Assembly: GCA_021018815.1 (NCBI GenBank)
Contig: JAITYX010000002.1
Span: forward strand, 7,781,001 to 7,845,000
Reading direction: 5' to 3'
From: Talinum fruticosum
Taxonomy: Eukaryota; Streptophyta; Magnoliopsida; Caryophyllales; Talinaceae
Length of the DNA stretch: 64,000 nt
Part shown: piece after piece, positions 1 to 12,837 of the stretch
How the letters are laid out: each line of letters begins with the position of its first letter
Numbering within the stretch: the first letter of the stretch is position 1
Program-made: the position numbers and the translations under genes
Notes under the pieces: generated by a model
What the model saw: only the letters and a program-made list of their open reading frames with translations
What the model was told of the DNA's origin: nothing
Database searches by the model: none

Positions 1-3000
1 AACTGCATCACTGCAGCTCTTTCTGCGTCCAAACTTAGGTGACACTGCACGGGTTGTGGGAAGCTAGGAGTGCATTTAACATCCAAGTCAGTTATTGCGT
101 CACACCATCGCATTCAAGTGGAGGGGAGAGAGAGAATTGAGACACACACACACACACACACAGTTTAGACGCACACATACACACAAACACAAATAAAAAA
201 CAGAGAAAAAGTCCAAAAATAGACATAGTTCTAGGGAAATAATTGAGCCAAAGATTTTTGAGCCATTTGCAAAGGAATCATGAATGAAATACGGGGTCGA
301 GAGTTAAATGAGCTATCTATGTCAATGCAAGCCCAGCCAAAATAAAAAAAAGGTATAAGGTAACACATGAAGTGAAAGATTCGAAAGCTAGTAGGGGCAC
401 ATATGCCACATACGACAAGGGTATCAGATGCTTTGAGCAAATTATAGCACAGACAAGGAGACGCTTGGCTAGAGGGATTTCAAAAAGGTTATCAATAGAG
501 GAGACAAACAAGCGCAGGCTGAAGGTGAGGTCAATGATTTGATGGCCCCTCAACTATACCAGTACCTGAGAGCCACACAAACAGCACAAAAACTGAACCC
601 AACTCATACTAATAAGAACAAGGCAACCCAATTTTGACCCTAACCCAACTTAGCATAACCCTTAGCAAAGTGACACAAAAATGGTTTTAGAAGCGATTGC
701 TCCATTGGGAAGCTTGTAGGGCAATCTCACAATATCACATCATATGAACCCAACCTGACCCTCTGTCTTTAAATGTGTCCAACCCCAATATTCTACCATA
801 CCAGCCTTCCAACCCAACCCAACATCATCCTGCTGAAATCAAAACAAATGACCACTTCCCAATTCCATTTCCAACTGCTTTAAGTGCATAAGTAATTTGA
901 TCAAAAAAAAAAGTGCGTAAGAAAGTAACAAAATGAAGATGCTCTGGAAATAGCCTGGCTAGAAATTGTGGCTTTCAATCATGTTTAAAAAGAAGCAAGA
1001 TGCATAAGGATACAAGAATTAAAGATACTTCGCATACCTTCTTGAGCTCCTTCTTTGGTGGGGGCTTCTCATAGTAAAAATTGGGCACAGGGTTAGCCCT
1101 GAACACCATGGTCTTCCTAAGCTGCTTAATAGCTGCCTCTTCCTCTTCCTAGATTTAGATTGGTAGAGAAATATGCCAAATGTACAGTGAGAAGTGAACT
1201 ATATTATTAAGTGAGGTTAACAAGAGACACAAATTCAAGCAAGAGGTATACCTTAGTCCTTGCTTGATACTCCTGTTTCTCTGCCTCTAGAGCTTTACGT
1301 TTCTCCTCCAATTTTGCATAGTACTAAAATGGAGGAACATAATGAAATGAAGGTTCAGCACTCCCAGAAAATTGAATCCTGCAATCATACATTAAATTAC
1401 ATCTTAAGTTCAGAAGTTACCTCTTTCCGTTTCTGTAGCCGGTCCCCCATGCTAAATGTTGGAGCTACACCAACAGTTGTTCTGGACCTAGTAGTTCGAG
1501 CAGATGCCGCTGTACAATTGTTAGGTTAAGGATGGCCACATGCTTTATATGTTTTCACGACAAGGAGTCGAGATTTGAAACCAAGCCCAAAATTAAAACA
1601 AAACTATGTTTCTTTCACTAGATGGGCATGAGAACCATCACCAAAATGATTGATAGTTGACTTAATTATTTATTTTTTCACTGAAGAACTTCCAACTTTG
1701 AATGTGATATAAGCAACCATTTATGTTAGCGCAAATCATCTAATCACTGCTAACTTTTTCCTGTTGTTGACCAAAGGAGCCCATGAAAGATCACCTAATT
1801 CACCATTCATTCACATGACTATCATGAACAATGCAGTCATTTTCTGGAAACTCTAGTAGTACTTAATGCCTCAGCTTTGTGTATTAAGTGAAGCTACAAA
1901 TAAAGCCGAAGATGTTTGCTTGACTAAAGAATAGACCTTAATGCTTGTGATTGCAAGAGGTCCCGGGAATTCCCAAAATCATGCTCCTCTATTAAGTAAT
2001 TGATTGCAGATGATTTTACTTCCTTGAAAACCTAACTCAGCAGAAAAGAAGAAGCTTTCAACACGGGACATTGCATGCACCATGACTTCCAAATGGAAAT
2101 TGTGGTCTTGGTGTGACTGAAAAGTTTGACAGGTTGAGCCGACAGACCTATTTCTACATAAAGTTGAGATGCAAGCATGGATCTAGGTATGTTGTGAAGC
2201 ACATGAAAGATCAAACCTCTCCAGGACCCAGGAAGGGACCTGGACAGTGAAGCGAGTGGAGGCTGCCATGGGCAAGGGCATACAAGGTGAAATGTGATGA
2301 GGATTTCACCATAGATCACAGATGGATAGGCATCAAGGTGATTGAGTTGGGATTGCTTTACAACTTGCATGTAGAAGTATCATCAAGTCATCTAGGGTGT
2401 ATTATAATGGATGTGAATGAAGATGAATCCTTAAAAACAAAAGGGGAAAAAAGGTGAAACAATCCAGAAAAGAATTTCAAACAAAATGACAGGGAAAAAA
2501 AAAAAGGGACAACTTGCTTATCAATAATCAAAGGCTAGCATCCAGTAAACAAGACATTCTAACAGTAGGCAAAGGATATGATGATGCCATGGACCAATTG
2601 TCTTCATCGTCTAAAATCTTCCTTGCAACAGAGGGAGTGCTTGGCTGTGAGGAAAAAACAAAACCACAAACATTATGAGATCCTAAGAAAAGCTAATGGA
2701 AGGAACCATATATAATAATTAGACATGCAATTATTTGATAAGATGTCAATTACTTTTCACAATTCAGTAGCAAACGGAGAAAGTGCCAAATAAATAAGAC
2801 AACAAATTTTAAGGCAGAAACTTCCTATCAGACTCTGGAAAATGACAACTTTGGTTCATGCTACGCTCAGAGGTCTTTCAAAGGATTGCAAATATGAGTT
2901 TTATATTTTTCTGATTAAAGACTATGTTTAAGGAAAGAGGGGGAGAACTTAGGTGCACATATCTACGAGCGTTCAAGAGCTTTTCGTTCTGATTGAAGCT

Positions 3001-4163
3001 GAATATTGCCAAATGTCCTACAAGGAGATTGTTTTTTCCATGCCAACATAATAATATTGCCGAATTACTAATATCGAAACTCAACTTTCAGCCAATGGAA
3101 TGCTCATGGGCTGCCAAGAGTAATCATGGGGCTGAATACTATTACTATTTCCAAGGGATTAAGCAAAACATGGACATAGCTGGCACTTGGTCACACATGT
3201 TCACTTGCAGATAACTTGTGAACTTATCAAGCATCCAGTTAAAATCACACTGATACAACTATCCAGTTCTTTCCAGTTTATCATGGACATTCTCCATGGC
3301 ATAGTCAACGCCAAGAAACATGCCTCTCTTTTGAGAAGCATGCCAACTCAGAGAAATAACAGCTACTAGGATCTCCTTACCTAGTTTACCCTCTCCCCAA
3401 CATGAACAGTACTCCAATTTAATCATCTGAAAACACCCCACAGCAAAGCTATGCCTAAAGGCTGTAATAATTCTCAACATAACTGAATTCGGAATATTAT
3501 CGAGCTAGATTAAGTTTATAAATAATCCTACCAGCAACATTAACATAAGCAGAGTGACTGCCATGTCAAATTTGGCCCTGAAATACAAGATTTGTTAACC
3601 AAATGCATGGCTAATCAGGATTTGCTTCAAAAATGAAACAAATATCTGAAACAAATACACAAGACAACACTATGAATTTCAAGCAAAGAGAGAATTTTAG
3701 TTACCTGCGATTTCTTGGAGGAGCTTGGAGACTTCATATTGCTTCCAGAAGGAGAAACGGGGGTTTCAACTGCTATAGGACTCTCATAGACTTGCTTATC
3801 AACGGCTACATCAGAAGGCTTCTGAGGTGTAATCTTCACCCTCGTGTTCCCAACAGCTGTTGTGGCAGCTGGGGCCTTAACAAGAGGGTTAGACTTTTGA
3901 TCTTCAGTTTTAGCTGATTTCATGTCGGGCTTCTCAGTCTCAAAATTGGTGCTCTTGATGGCCAAAACATCCTGCTTTTCACGGCTATTTTCAGTCCGTG
4001 GGGCCTCAGTAGTGCACTCCTTCACCTCAAAGTCTTTTACTTCATTGTTTCCTTCGGGTGATTTAGGATTGACCTCCCTATCTGTATCAGCAGCAACTTT
4101 TGGCATTACCTTGGCATAAGGGGACTTATGTTCAACACGTACACCTGTAATCTCCCGTCCCAT
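1..4163 (-). CDS. WDL1: WVD2-LIKE TPX2-domain microtubule-associated protein, 3' end off window
   Basis: Coding exons on the minus strand: 4163-3705, 2644-2580, 1511-1421, 1323-1252, 1148-1038 and 63-1; all phases join cleanly, giving 287 residues before the window edge. The start is the ATG at 4163, just downstream of a TTTGCAG acceptor (exon begins 4167). Residues 1-153 are low-complexity, Lys/Ser/Pro-rich. The linker DDEDNWS leads into the TPX2 C-terminal domain: VGVAPTF, the family signature KLEEK with ALEAEK after it, then [19 protein letters not shown] and LPTTRA-SPKFGRR. Known family role: WVD2/WDL proteins bind and bundle cortical microtubules and influence anisotropic cell growth and organ twisting. 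The third intron (2579-1512) is a likely U12-type AT-AC intron; the others are GT-AG. WDL1 is chosen over other WDLs mainly from the neighbouring Alba-FLK-MUG1 order. The stop codon is not seen. Confidence 0.88.
131..175. repeat. (CA)n microsatellite in last visible WDL intron
   Basis: A dinucleotide CA tract (about 141-162), with an imperfect ACAC-rich continuation, lies inside the intron between WDL exons 1038 and 63. The rest of this intron (64-1037) shows nothing coding that I can support. Confidence 0.8.
1512..2579 (-). other. U12-type (AT-AC) spliceosomal intron in the WDL gene
   Basis: Read on the minus strand, the intron starts ATATCCTTT (2579-2571), an exact match to the U12 donor consensus. 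It ends TTGTAC at 1512. A TCCTTAAC branch site (1532-1525) places the branch A 14 nt from the intron end, inside the usual U12 window of about 10-20 nt. Splicing here rejoins the conserved peptide as NWSMASS then AASARTT and keeps phase (65 nt exon + 91 nt exon = 52 codons). There is no GT donor at this position. Using the ACAG two bases later would break the frame. Confidence 0.85.
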
Positions 4164-5940
4164 TGCACTGCAAACATGTAATGGAAACACAATTTAATTT
4201 CTCCATTCTCTAATAAGCATTCAAAAAGTAACCTCTATGTTCTTTTTTTTCTTTGCTCTAGATCAGACAGTATTTCAGACCTCATTCTTCTTTATGACGT
4301 AGCCAAATCCAAACAATCATCTCCTTATAAATTTCTTCACAGAACCATTTGGTAGATGTTCTTTTTCTCTTAACCTTCTCCCCCTCCCCCACTTTTGAGA
4401 AATCCCGCAATAAAATAGGATCCTTTCAACACCAGTCAATTCCATCTAACGGCAAACAGTTTTCTAAATTATTTTTCCTTTTTAAAGAGAGAGGGAATTG
4501 TTCCAAAGTTTCCTCAGGGTTTTACTCGGCCTAATTTGACTTTGAACGGCCAGAAACCCCCCTTCCCCCAACAAAAGAAAATAAATAAATAAAAGGGTCG
4601 TTGAAAGCAACAAAGAGAAAGCATGGACAGAAATAGGATAGCAACCAGAACCCTAGCTCATACATATCAAAGACATAATTTCAAGAATAAAAAATAAAAA
4701 GAAACAGGGAAAAGGGATGCATTCCTCTTTAAAACGAAACATGCTACCAACAACCCCATTGACAACATCGTCAATTTTTTTCTCTTCTAAAGAAAAAAGA
4801 AATCCGGTAAGAAAAATGTGTGAAAACATCAGTTTGATCCAAAATATGCTTTGCACTTGGAAAGAGAAAACAAAAGAAAATTGAGAAAGGAAAATGGTGT
4901 TCAAACTGCTTCTGGATCAGATATCGACATTCTTCCTTATCTTCTCCTCCAAACAGCTCAATCTTCCCCCACCCCTCCCCCAGGCCCAAAAAAAAATCAT
5001 GCCCCATAAATTCAAAAACCTACACAATACAAAAAATAAATAAATAAAAATAGATCAATAGCTCATATTTGTCACTCGACCCAAGAATGCCGGAGTAAAA
5101 GAAAGTTTCTGGAGGAAGAGGTATACTTGGAGCATGCCATCTCAGGGGATGGGTCAAAGGAAGCAAGGGAGAAACAGAAAAATGGAATCTTTTAGTATAA
5201 CATGCAGAGAGAGAGAGATGGAGATGGGGTGGAGGGGGAGAGAGGGAGGGAGGGAGAGGGGGAAGGTATGAACACATCCTGAGTAATCTCCATGATTCCT
5301 TGAACAAATTCCTCCAAATTATTCTGTTTAGTTTTCCCCCACAAGAGGGGAAAATGAACCATTTCAGAAAAATGAAGGGCAGAAATTATTCCAAAAATAT
5401 TACAGCTTTAGATATAAACACGATTTCTCCTCTTCCTTTCCTCAAAACAGAATTCAAGGCCGACAAAATTTCAGAATTACAGAAACGTAAAACATCAATA
5501 AAGTCCATGGACAGGAAGAGGGTCCAAGCAAAGCTTCCCAGAAACAAACCCAGAAAAACTTGATTAAAAATGGGAGGTAATCCCAGATCGAACAGCATTG
5601 CAGCTAGAAACCCAGAACAACCGAAGAACAAAAAGAGGGGAAATTTTGAAGAAAATGTGGGGGATCTAAGAAAGATCTCTTACCTGAAGCAAGTTTCTTC
5701 CTTCCCCTCTTTCTCTCTCTTCTCTCCTCTCTCTTCTCTCGGTGGAAAACCCAAAAAATGGCCGCTTCTTTTTGTTTATTTGGTCTTCTAAATTTTCTGC
5801 AGGATGGATATGGGGAGAGAGAGACAGAGGAGAGAGAGAGAGAAAAGGGAGGGGTGGAAGCGAGAAAGGGACAGAGAAGGAGGAGTCAAGAGAGAGAGGG
5901 GCTCAAACCTGATTTAGTCGTAGGGTCATTTATTTATACT
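3706..5940 (-). promoter_or_regulatory. WDL promoter and 5' UTR with leader intron
   Basis: A TATAAATA box lies at 5938-5931 (minus strand). It would place transcription start near 5905, followed by a CT-rich leader, as is common in plants. The leader exon ends at 5684 (CAG/GTAAGA). A 1.5 kb leader intron runs 5683-4168, ending TTTGCAG, four bases before the ATG at 4163. The intron holds no supported ORF. The TSS is inferred from TATA spacing only. Confidence 0.6.
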
Positions 5941-6307
5941 GAAGAAGAAAAAACAGTTTATGGTTTGTTGAAATTTCGTGCTTGGCATTTTGACGCCGTT
6001 ACCTAACCCTCCCACTAATCTAAAACCCTAATTATCCATTCTTCTAAATTTTATATTCCTTCTTTTCTAAAAAAATAATCTACCACAAAATTTTAGGATG
6101 ATTTTTTGTGGCTTTTTGGATGATACCTTTAAATTTTTCTTTTTAGAATAATTAGTGAATTTTATTACTGGCAGATTTTACGTTATTTATTATAAAAATT
6201 AAATTTAAAAAATTATAACTAAAATAACAAAACAAATCTTTCAATTGAAATAAGTAATTGAAACTTTTTAAACGCTCTTCTTCCACTCAATTGTTGTTTT
6301 ATCATGT

Positions 6308-6731
6308 AGGCGTGTTCGGTAAAATTAGATGTTTCAATAGTGGTTAGTTGTTTTAGTAGATGTTAGTTGTTTTATTAGCGTTTAGTCATTCTCGACTAGT
6401 GGTTAGTGGTTAGATGTTCAACTAGTGATTTGAGATAAATGTGTTCAGTAATAGTATTTGTTTAAGTAGCAGATTTGTATTAAATGACTTAAAAGGACAT
6501 AATTGATAAAAGATTTTAAAAAATAAAAAAGGATAATTTTGAAAATTATGTGTAAACACTAGGTAGTGTTTTTGAAAACGTTACTTTGAGTAGCTTTTCA
6601 AAAACACTACCTAAAATTCTACTCACTATGTCAAACAATATTTTGCCGAACACTTACATTTTTAAATAAGTAGTATTTTACATCCTACAAAACACTAATC
6701 ACTACCTCAAACGCTACTCGCCGAACACGCC
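6308..6731. mobile_element. MITE-like element with GGCGTGTTCGG termini
   Basis: The ends are inverted copies: GGCGTGTTCGG at 6308-6318 and CCGAACACGCC near 6721-6731. The interior is AT-rich, has many TTAG/GTTAG words, and carries no ORF. It contains a perfect 19-bp stem (6560-6578 with 6595-6613, loop about 16 nt). Flanks do not show a clean 8-bp target duplication, so assignment to hAT-type MITEs is inferred from the termini and size alone. Confidence 0.6.
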
Positions 6732-8192
6732 CATAATCTCTAACGAGGACATGCTCAAACTTTGTATGTCTTTCATGTCGAATAGATGCATTTGTTATAA
6801 TAGTTTATATTTGAATAATTGATACTCGTTCCATACCGATTTTTACAAATGGAGAAAGAATAATTATTTATAAAAAAATACTAGATAAAACATAACGAAA
6901 GAGAAATTAGAGCTTACAATTAACAAAAAACCAACAAATGATAACGTTATATATAAGATCTCACAAGTTTGTTTAGAGCTCTTATAAGAAGACGTACTAA
7001 TTTCTTATAACACCACTTCGTACATAGCAAGGGTCCAAACTAATTTATAAAATAACTATCTTATTATGTTAACCTTAAAAATGACTCTGCATTGTTTTAT
7101 GATAGATTTTTATAGTATATTAAAAGTCTGTTCGTTTCACTCGCTAAAATTAGTTGTTATAATATTTACACCGGTCATGAGCTCTTATAGTGCATGAAAT
7201 AAAGAGAGCCCAATTAATTATGCATCTTTGTTTTAGTTTTTGGGAATTGTAGGGTTTGGGATTAAGGTCCTTGAGGAGGACATACATGAGCTTCATACCG
7301 TACCCCCTTTGTCTAGCACAGAAAACTGCCCTCCAAAAGGGCACCACGAAACCAAACGAATCTCATTCATAGTAGAGTGAGTGAGTCTGCGTCCTCCAAG
7401 TTATTTACCTACACAATCATTCACTGGGGGACATACCCTACTTTTTCATAAGCAATTAAGATTTATAAGGTAGTTGACCCCCGCTTTTTCCATTCAAATT
7501 TCTAGTTAGGGATCGACCCCTCCTTTTTTTTTCTTCATTTTTTAATTAATTATTCTTTTTTTTAATCACCATGAGGGCCATTACACTAATTCATTTTATT
7601 TATAAAAGTAGCAATGAGATCGACCAACTTATGCCCATTATGTTTGTTAATGAAATCAGAATATTTTTGTTTTTGTCTTTATATATATATAATGATTTGT
7701 AGGAGTTATATAATATTATTCCATGTTTTTCCGTTAGTTATTATAATTATGAAAATCAAAGTCCACTTAGTTTATTAAGTTTGGATTTTTCTTTATGCTC
7801 TCATGCTCGGTCGGAAAGAGACCGAGGAACTCATTCTCTGGTTGTTATAGGTGTTGCCACGATTTGGTTGGAGAAGGTGCAATTAGGGAAAGGTGTGAGC
7901 GGTTTCGGTATCTGTTTCAAAAAATAAAAAGTAAAGTTAAATTTAATTAACATATTTTTAATTTTGAGTTACTTTATTTTTGTATACATATATTTAAGGG
8001 AGCAAGAGAGTATTTGACATTTATATACTTTTATATGAAATATAAATTTTTTTAATAAGTAAGTATTTTTGTCCCAATACCTTGTGAAATATGATGACTT
8101 TCCTTCTCCAGTTGTGTTTAGAATTCTCTGTTGTAGCTTTCCTTCTCCGATTGCTCGTTCATGTCATCTCCTTGCTGTTCGATTTGTTCTTT
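6732..8192. other. Intergenic, no gene seen
   Basis: AT-rich sequence with short ORFs only. The 65-residue minus-strand ORF at 7150-7347 has no recognisable domain. No RNA gene or clear repeat noted. Confidence 0.6.
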
Positions 8193-8604
8193 CTATTGAT
8201 GTTGTGGTTTCTTTGCTTTCTTTATGCTTCTAGTAATTCTCGTTGCTGCAACTCTTTCATTCTCAATCACCGCTAGCCTAAGAATATTTCCTATTTGCAA
8301 GGATTCCTGAGCAATTTGTTGTATATTAGTGGAGGTCTCAATACTTGATTGAGGAGAGTTTTTCCTTCTAATCACTTTCCTCTTGATTACCCCTAATTTG
8401 AATTTTACCATTTTTTTGCCTTGTTTACTTTTTTCCAACTTCTCATGAATTGAAAGGTCTAAACAAACTGGTGTTTCAAAGTTTGGAGGTTGTGATAGGT
8501 CTTCACTATCTAACTGCACTGCATGGCCCTGATTTTCTTTTTCCAAAGCTAAAGAGCTATCAATGTGAATTTTAGCTTGATTAAGTGCAGGCTTCTCGAG
8601 ACCA
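8193..8604 (-). pseudogene. Short coding-like remnant of unknown origin (possible retroelement fragment)
   Basis: A minus-strand reading frame is open from about 8604 to 8193; the first Met is at 8546 and gives 117 residues. Composition is charged and protein-like: a basic patch KRKVIRRK, then a helix-like QQIAQESLQIGNI and a Lys-rich end. I do not recognise the family. The ESLQIGNI stretch resembles linkers in plant LINE-type ORFs, but this is a weak impression. No promoter, splice sites or partner exons were found and the surroundings are transposon-rich, so a decayed element fragment is more likely than a gene. Confidence 0.3.
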
Positions 8605-8934
8605 ATTCATTTACCGCACAAAATGGCACCAAACACAAAAAACACAAGAATGATAACGACAAATTAGGGCATTCTTCTAACTAACCAATAATAGATATAC
8701 ATCCAATCACCTAATTTTTCCATTTTTAGCCCTTTAAACTCGATTAATTAATTCACTTTATTGTTTTTCAATAATAACTTCAACTATCTATGATAGTAGA
8801 TTAGATTAGGGACAAGATAGGTAGGTGATCCAATTCATTGTGAAATCTATCTTCTTCCTCACAATTTGCATGTTTCACTTTGGTTATATATCTTTTTTAT
8901 TAAAAAAAGAGATAAAAAGGTAGATATAGGTCAT

Positions 8935-9330
8935 GTTAATAAAGTGAGTTGTTTAAATAGCGGATAACTGTTTGTGTAATTGATAATTATTTAGGTAACT
9001 TACAGTTGTTAGATTTTAACTATTAGCGAGATAGTTGAATAAATATGGTCGGTAAATTTAATGGTTGAGTTAGATGATTATTGTAAAATGAAGTAAAAGG
9101 ATATAAATAATTTGTCAAAATTTAAATTAATGAAAAATGTTTTTGTCAAAAAATATGAAATGTTACTTTTAAATGTAAAAAACTAATATTCTTAACTTTT
9201 CGAAACACTCGCTTAAAACATTATAAGCTACTGCAAACGTTAGTTGAAACACTACCCTACCGAACACTAATATTTGGTTGGTTAGTGTTTTGATTTAGTC
9301 AAAACACTAAAAGTTACTCCAAATATTAGT
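8935..9330. mobile_element. Degraded MITE-like palindromic element
   Basis: The right part has nested inverted repeats: ACTAATATTTGG at 9266-9277 pairs with CCAAATATTAGT at 9319-9330, and TAGTGTTTTGA (9283-9293) pairs with TCAAAACACTA (9299-9309). The left part (8935-9060) repeats GTTGTT/TTAG words like those in the 6308-6731 element, and CCGAACACT recurs at 9260. Boundaries are approximate and no target duplication is visible. Confidence 0.4.
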
Positions 9331-9888
9331 ACAATACCATTTGTTTCCCCAAATTTTTATTTTTTATTTTTTATGGAGAAGTTGTAAGTTGTGTTTTTAA
9401 AATAATTAATTGATTGAATTATCGGTATACTGCCTCTATTTGGCAATAAGATGTCAATGTGTGTTAAAACCTTAGAACGAAAATAGACAAAAAAAAAAAA
9501 AAAAAACCTTGTTATTTTGGATGGTAAATGATATTCTTTTTGTTTTTTTTTTTGAGTGTTGTGTTTTTTTTTTTTTTACTAGTTTGTTATAATTCGACTC
9601 ATAAAAGTGTTAAACTTATTAACCCTTTAACTCAATAACTATAGGGACATAATTTTAACAAAAAATGGGGAAAATATATTAACCACTGAATAAATGGATG
9701 GATCATTTTGCCAACTATTGGGTGTCAACCGATAGCACATATCCAAAATCTTATCTATACACTATATAATGCCAATCTTTTCAAATTTTGAAATGCTGCA
9801 ACTAGAGTGAATTAAGGAATTTCATCCAATAAAAAATTAATAATTTATCATTTAAAAAATAAGTTTTCACTCATCTATGGACTCTAAT

Positions 9889-9889
9889 A

Positions 9890-9933
<44 letters not shown>
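9889..9933. repeat. (TAA)n microsatellite
   Basis: Roughly 14 uninterrupted AAT/TAA units inside the Helitron interval. Confidence 0.9.
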
Positions 9934-9934
<1 letters not shown>

Positions 9935-10021
9935 TTAAAAAATATAAAATATTTTAAGATTACTCACAACTTTGAATCCCATGTATTTAAGATATTTATT
10001 CAAAACACGTACATGGGATTC

Positions 10022-10022
<1 letters not shown>

Positions 10023-10095
<73 letters not shown>

Positions 10096-10103
10096 TAATA
10101 TAA
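10023..10103. repeat. (TAA)n microsatellite, second tract
   Basis: A longer TAA tract, more than 20 units, ending in TATAATATAA. It lies about 90 bp after the first tract in the same element. Confidence 0.9.
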
Positions 10104-10785
10104 TTTTTCAGAAAAATTAAACAAAATTAAAAATAATAAAATAAAAACATAATCTTAAACAAAAAGTTAAACAAATAATAAAATGAATTAAATAAATAAA
10201 TAAATAAATAATTAAATTACTAAAATATTAAACTATTTTCTGGACCTAACAGCCTAAAATCTAAAATAAAAATGAAAAAATTAAATTTATAAATTTATTA
10301 AATTAAAAACATGCTTGAACCTAAATTAGTAAATAAGTTTGAAAAATTATCAAATTATTTATATATTATAAAATTATCTAATCATAATATAAAAATTAAA
10401 TAATAATTAATCATCATAATTAATTCATAAAAATATAAAACAGAAAATAAAAACAAAACTAAGTAGAAAATTAATAAATAAAAAATATACAAAATTATAT
10501 GACAAATTAAATCAAAAATCTGAAAAAATATAAAAGTAACCTAAAATCCAAAAATATTTTTTATAGTTTTCCAGAAAAATTAAACAGAATTAAAAATAAT
10601 AAAATAAAAATATAATCTTAAACATAAAGTAAAACAAATAATAAACTGTACTAAGTAAATGAGAAAATAAATAATTAAATTACCAAAATATTAAAATTAT
10701 TTTTTGGACCTAAATATATCCTAAACACCTAAAATCAAAATAAAAAAACTAAATTTAATACTAATAGATTAAAAAGACTCTAACT
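10103..10785. repeat. Diverged direct duplication of about 200 bp
   Basis: The block starting near 10105 (CAGAAAAATTAAACA, then AATAATAAAATAAAAA, ATAATCTTAAAC, TTTCTGGACCTAA) recurs with point changes from about 10563 to 10780. The period is about 458 bp. Both copies lie inside the Helitron interval and encode nothing. Confidence 0.6.
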
Positions 10786-12837
10786 AAACCCTATAATAAT
10801 ATAAAAATAAAATTAACCGAAGAAGAATAATTTTATTCTAACTTTTAACAAACTGACTAAAAAATAACAAAAACGAAGAGAAAATTAATTTAAAAATTAA
10901 AATATATTAAAACATAAAATAAAATTAATATATGTATTTATGTATTTATTTATTTAGGGTTTGGTTTGTATATTAGCTCTTATTTATTTTTATGTATATT
11001 AATATGCAATATTATTTTGGGCCTGAGATATAATAATTTTGTCTAATATTATTAATTTTTCATTGTTGATGATGTTGTTTGATTTGGTGCCATAAAATTG
11101 TATTAGTTCAAAATATATTTATTATAAGATTTTTTAAAATTAAAATCAATAGGAGCACATTATGAAAATAATATTTAAATGTTTAATTATCCGAGGAAGT
11201 AATTTGGTTATTACATTCATCCTATGTAAGAATGATTTAATAAACCTTAAGAAATCATAAATTAATATAATAAAAATGTAACAACTATATATATACTTGA
11301 TATTAATAATTAAAAATGCCTACAAGATAGAAAGTTATGATTCAAATATGTTGTGGAATAAAACGTAATGAATAAAAAGTTAGGAATTATATTGATTCGG
11401 ATCGTAATCTGTGGACTTTAAGTTTTTAATTTGTGTTATGTTTAAAGGATTGCAAACTTAATATGCCAACTTATATTAAGCCCATGTGACTTCGAATAAA
11501 TTCATTTGTCTCAAAATTTTTGCACAACATACAGATTATTTTTTTTTGTTACAAATACAATTTATTTTAGTTTCTTCCTAACATATTTATACTGTGACTT
11601 ATTATTGATAAACATATTTAAATCATATCTTTTACTATTGTAAGTTTTCTAAATTATTAAAAGAAGAGTATTTGCCATCAAACCTCTCCGCCATCTTGAA
11701 ATACAACTTTATGTTACTCTTATTGTGTTAATTAATTGAGAGGAAGAGTTGTGTCTCGAGGGAAGCAATTGGTTGTTAATTGAGTAAAACATGTATTTAT
11801 AAAACATCAATTGTATCAATATTTTTGCCCCATTGATTCACTACTAAAATCACAATTAATTTTCAATATAAGTACAAAACATAGATGATTTTATTAACCT
11901 AAACCGCCAATTGACCTATCATGCCCTTTACTATGATACAAATTACCTATTATTGTTAAATATATTTGGATCACTTCTATTATATAATATTTTTCACTAT
12001 TAATCTCAATATAAGTAGTCATTATATGTTTAACTATCTTTATGTGCATAAGTAGGTAAGAATGGATAAATCATTGTATTCACCTTATAATTTTAAAAAA
12101 ATTAAATCTCATTATGGGTATATCTATACTTTTTAAGAGTTTGTGTAATATTTAAGTCAATGATGTTTTAGTAGGTTGGTTGCATATAAATATTTATCTA
12201 GGCATCTATTAAGTTAAATTAGTATTAACTTTGTAGACGAGTTATGAGTTATAATAGTTTGGTGTTCTTTTATTGATTTGATGTACTTTGTGTTGCAATA
12301 TTAATTCGTGACATAATAATACTTATTGTTATCTATAGGTTATATAACTCAATATCTATCAATCATATATTATTTCTTTTCCTACTAATATTTACCTTTT
12401 GATACCCAAACATATTGTCACACTATTTCTATAATCGTATAAGTTAGGATTATTTAAATTGTTTGATTCTTAAAGGGGCTTGGCTTCTTAATATTTCAAA
12501 TCACGAGTATCATCTTAAAACCTTAATGATATTTTTAAATATTTTTTTATTTATTATTTTAAATTATTTATTTATTTTTTAAAATTAGAATGATTGTAAG
12601 ATGAATGTGTGTAAGGCGCTAATGATTTTTATGTGTTGGGTTCGATAACTTTGATGAGTCACGAAAGCGTTTTGCTTATGAAGGGATAATATGTACAAGA
12701 ATGTTGTTGAAAGTGAAATAATTCAATAAAATCAAATTATCGAGAAAAAGAAGTACAATATTGCTCCATAATTTAATAATTTCTTAAGTTATACATTATA
12801 TAACATTTTTCCGTGCATAAGCACGAGTCCGGACTAG

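Larger units (their letters stand above)
9754..12837 (+). mobile_element. Non-autonomous Helitron
   Basis: The 3' end is diagnostic. A short hairpin, CGTGC (12812-12816) / GCACG (12821-12825) with loop ATAA, is followed 12 nt later by a terminal CTAG (12834-12837) and then a host T. The proposed 5' end is TCTATACACTATATAATG at 9754, preceded by host A, so insertion would be between A and T as Helitrons do. No RepHel ORF exists inside, so it depends on a helicase encoded elsewhere. The interior is very AT-rich and holds the TAA microsatellites and a diverged internal duplication. The 3' end is convincing; the 5' end is the best-matching candidate and could be nested or elsewhere. Confidence 0.65.

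Noticed and set aside
7150..7347. 65-residue minus-strand ORF
   Set aside because: Short, no homology recognised, no neighbouring exon.
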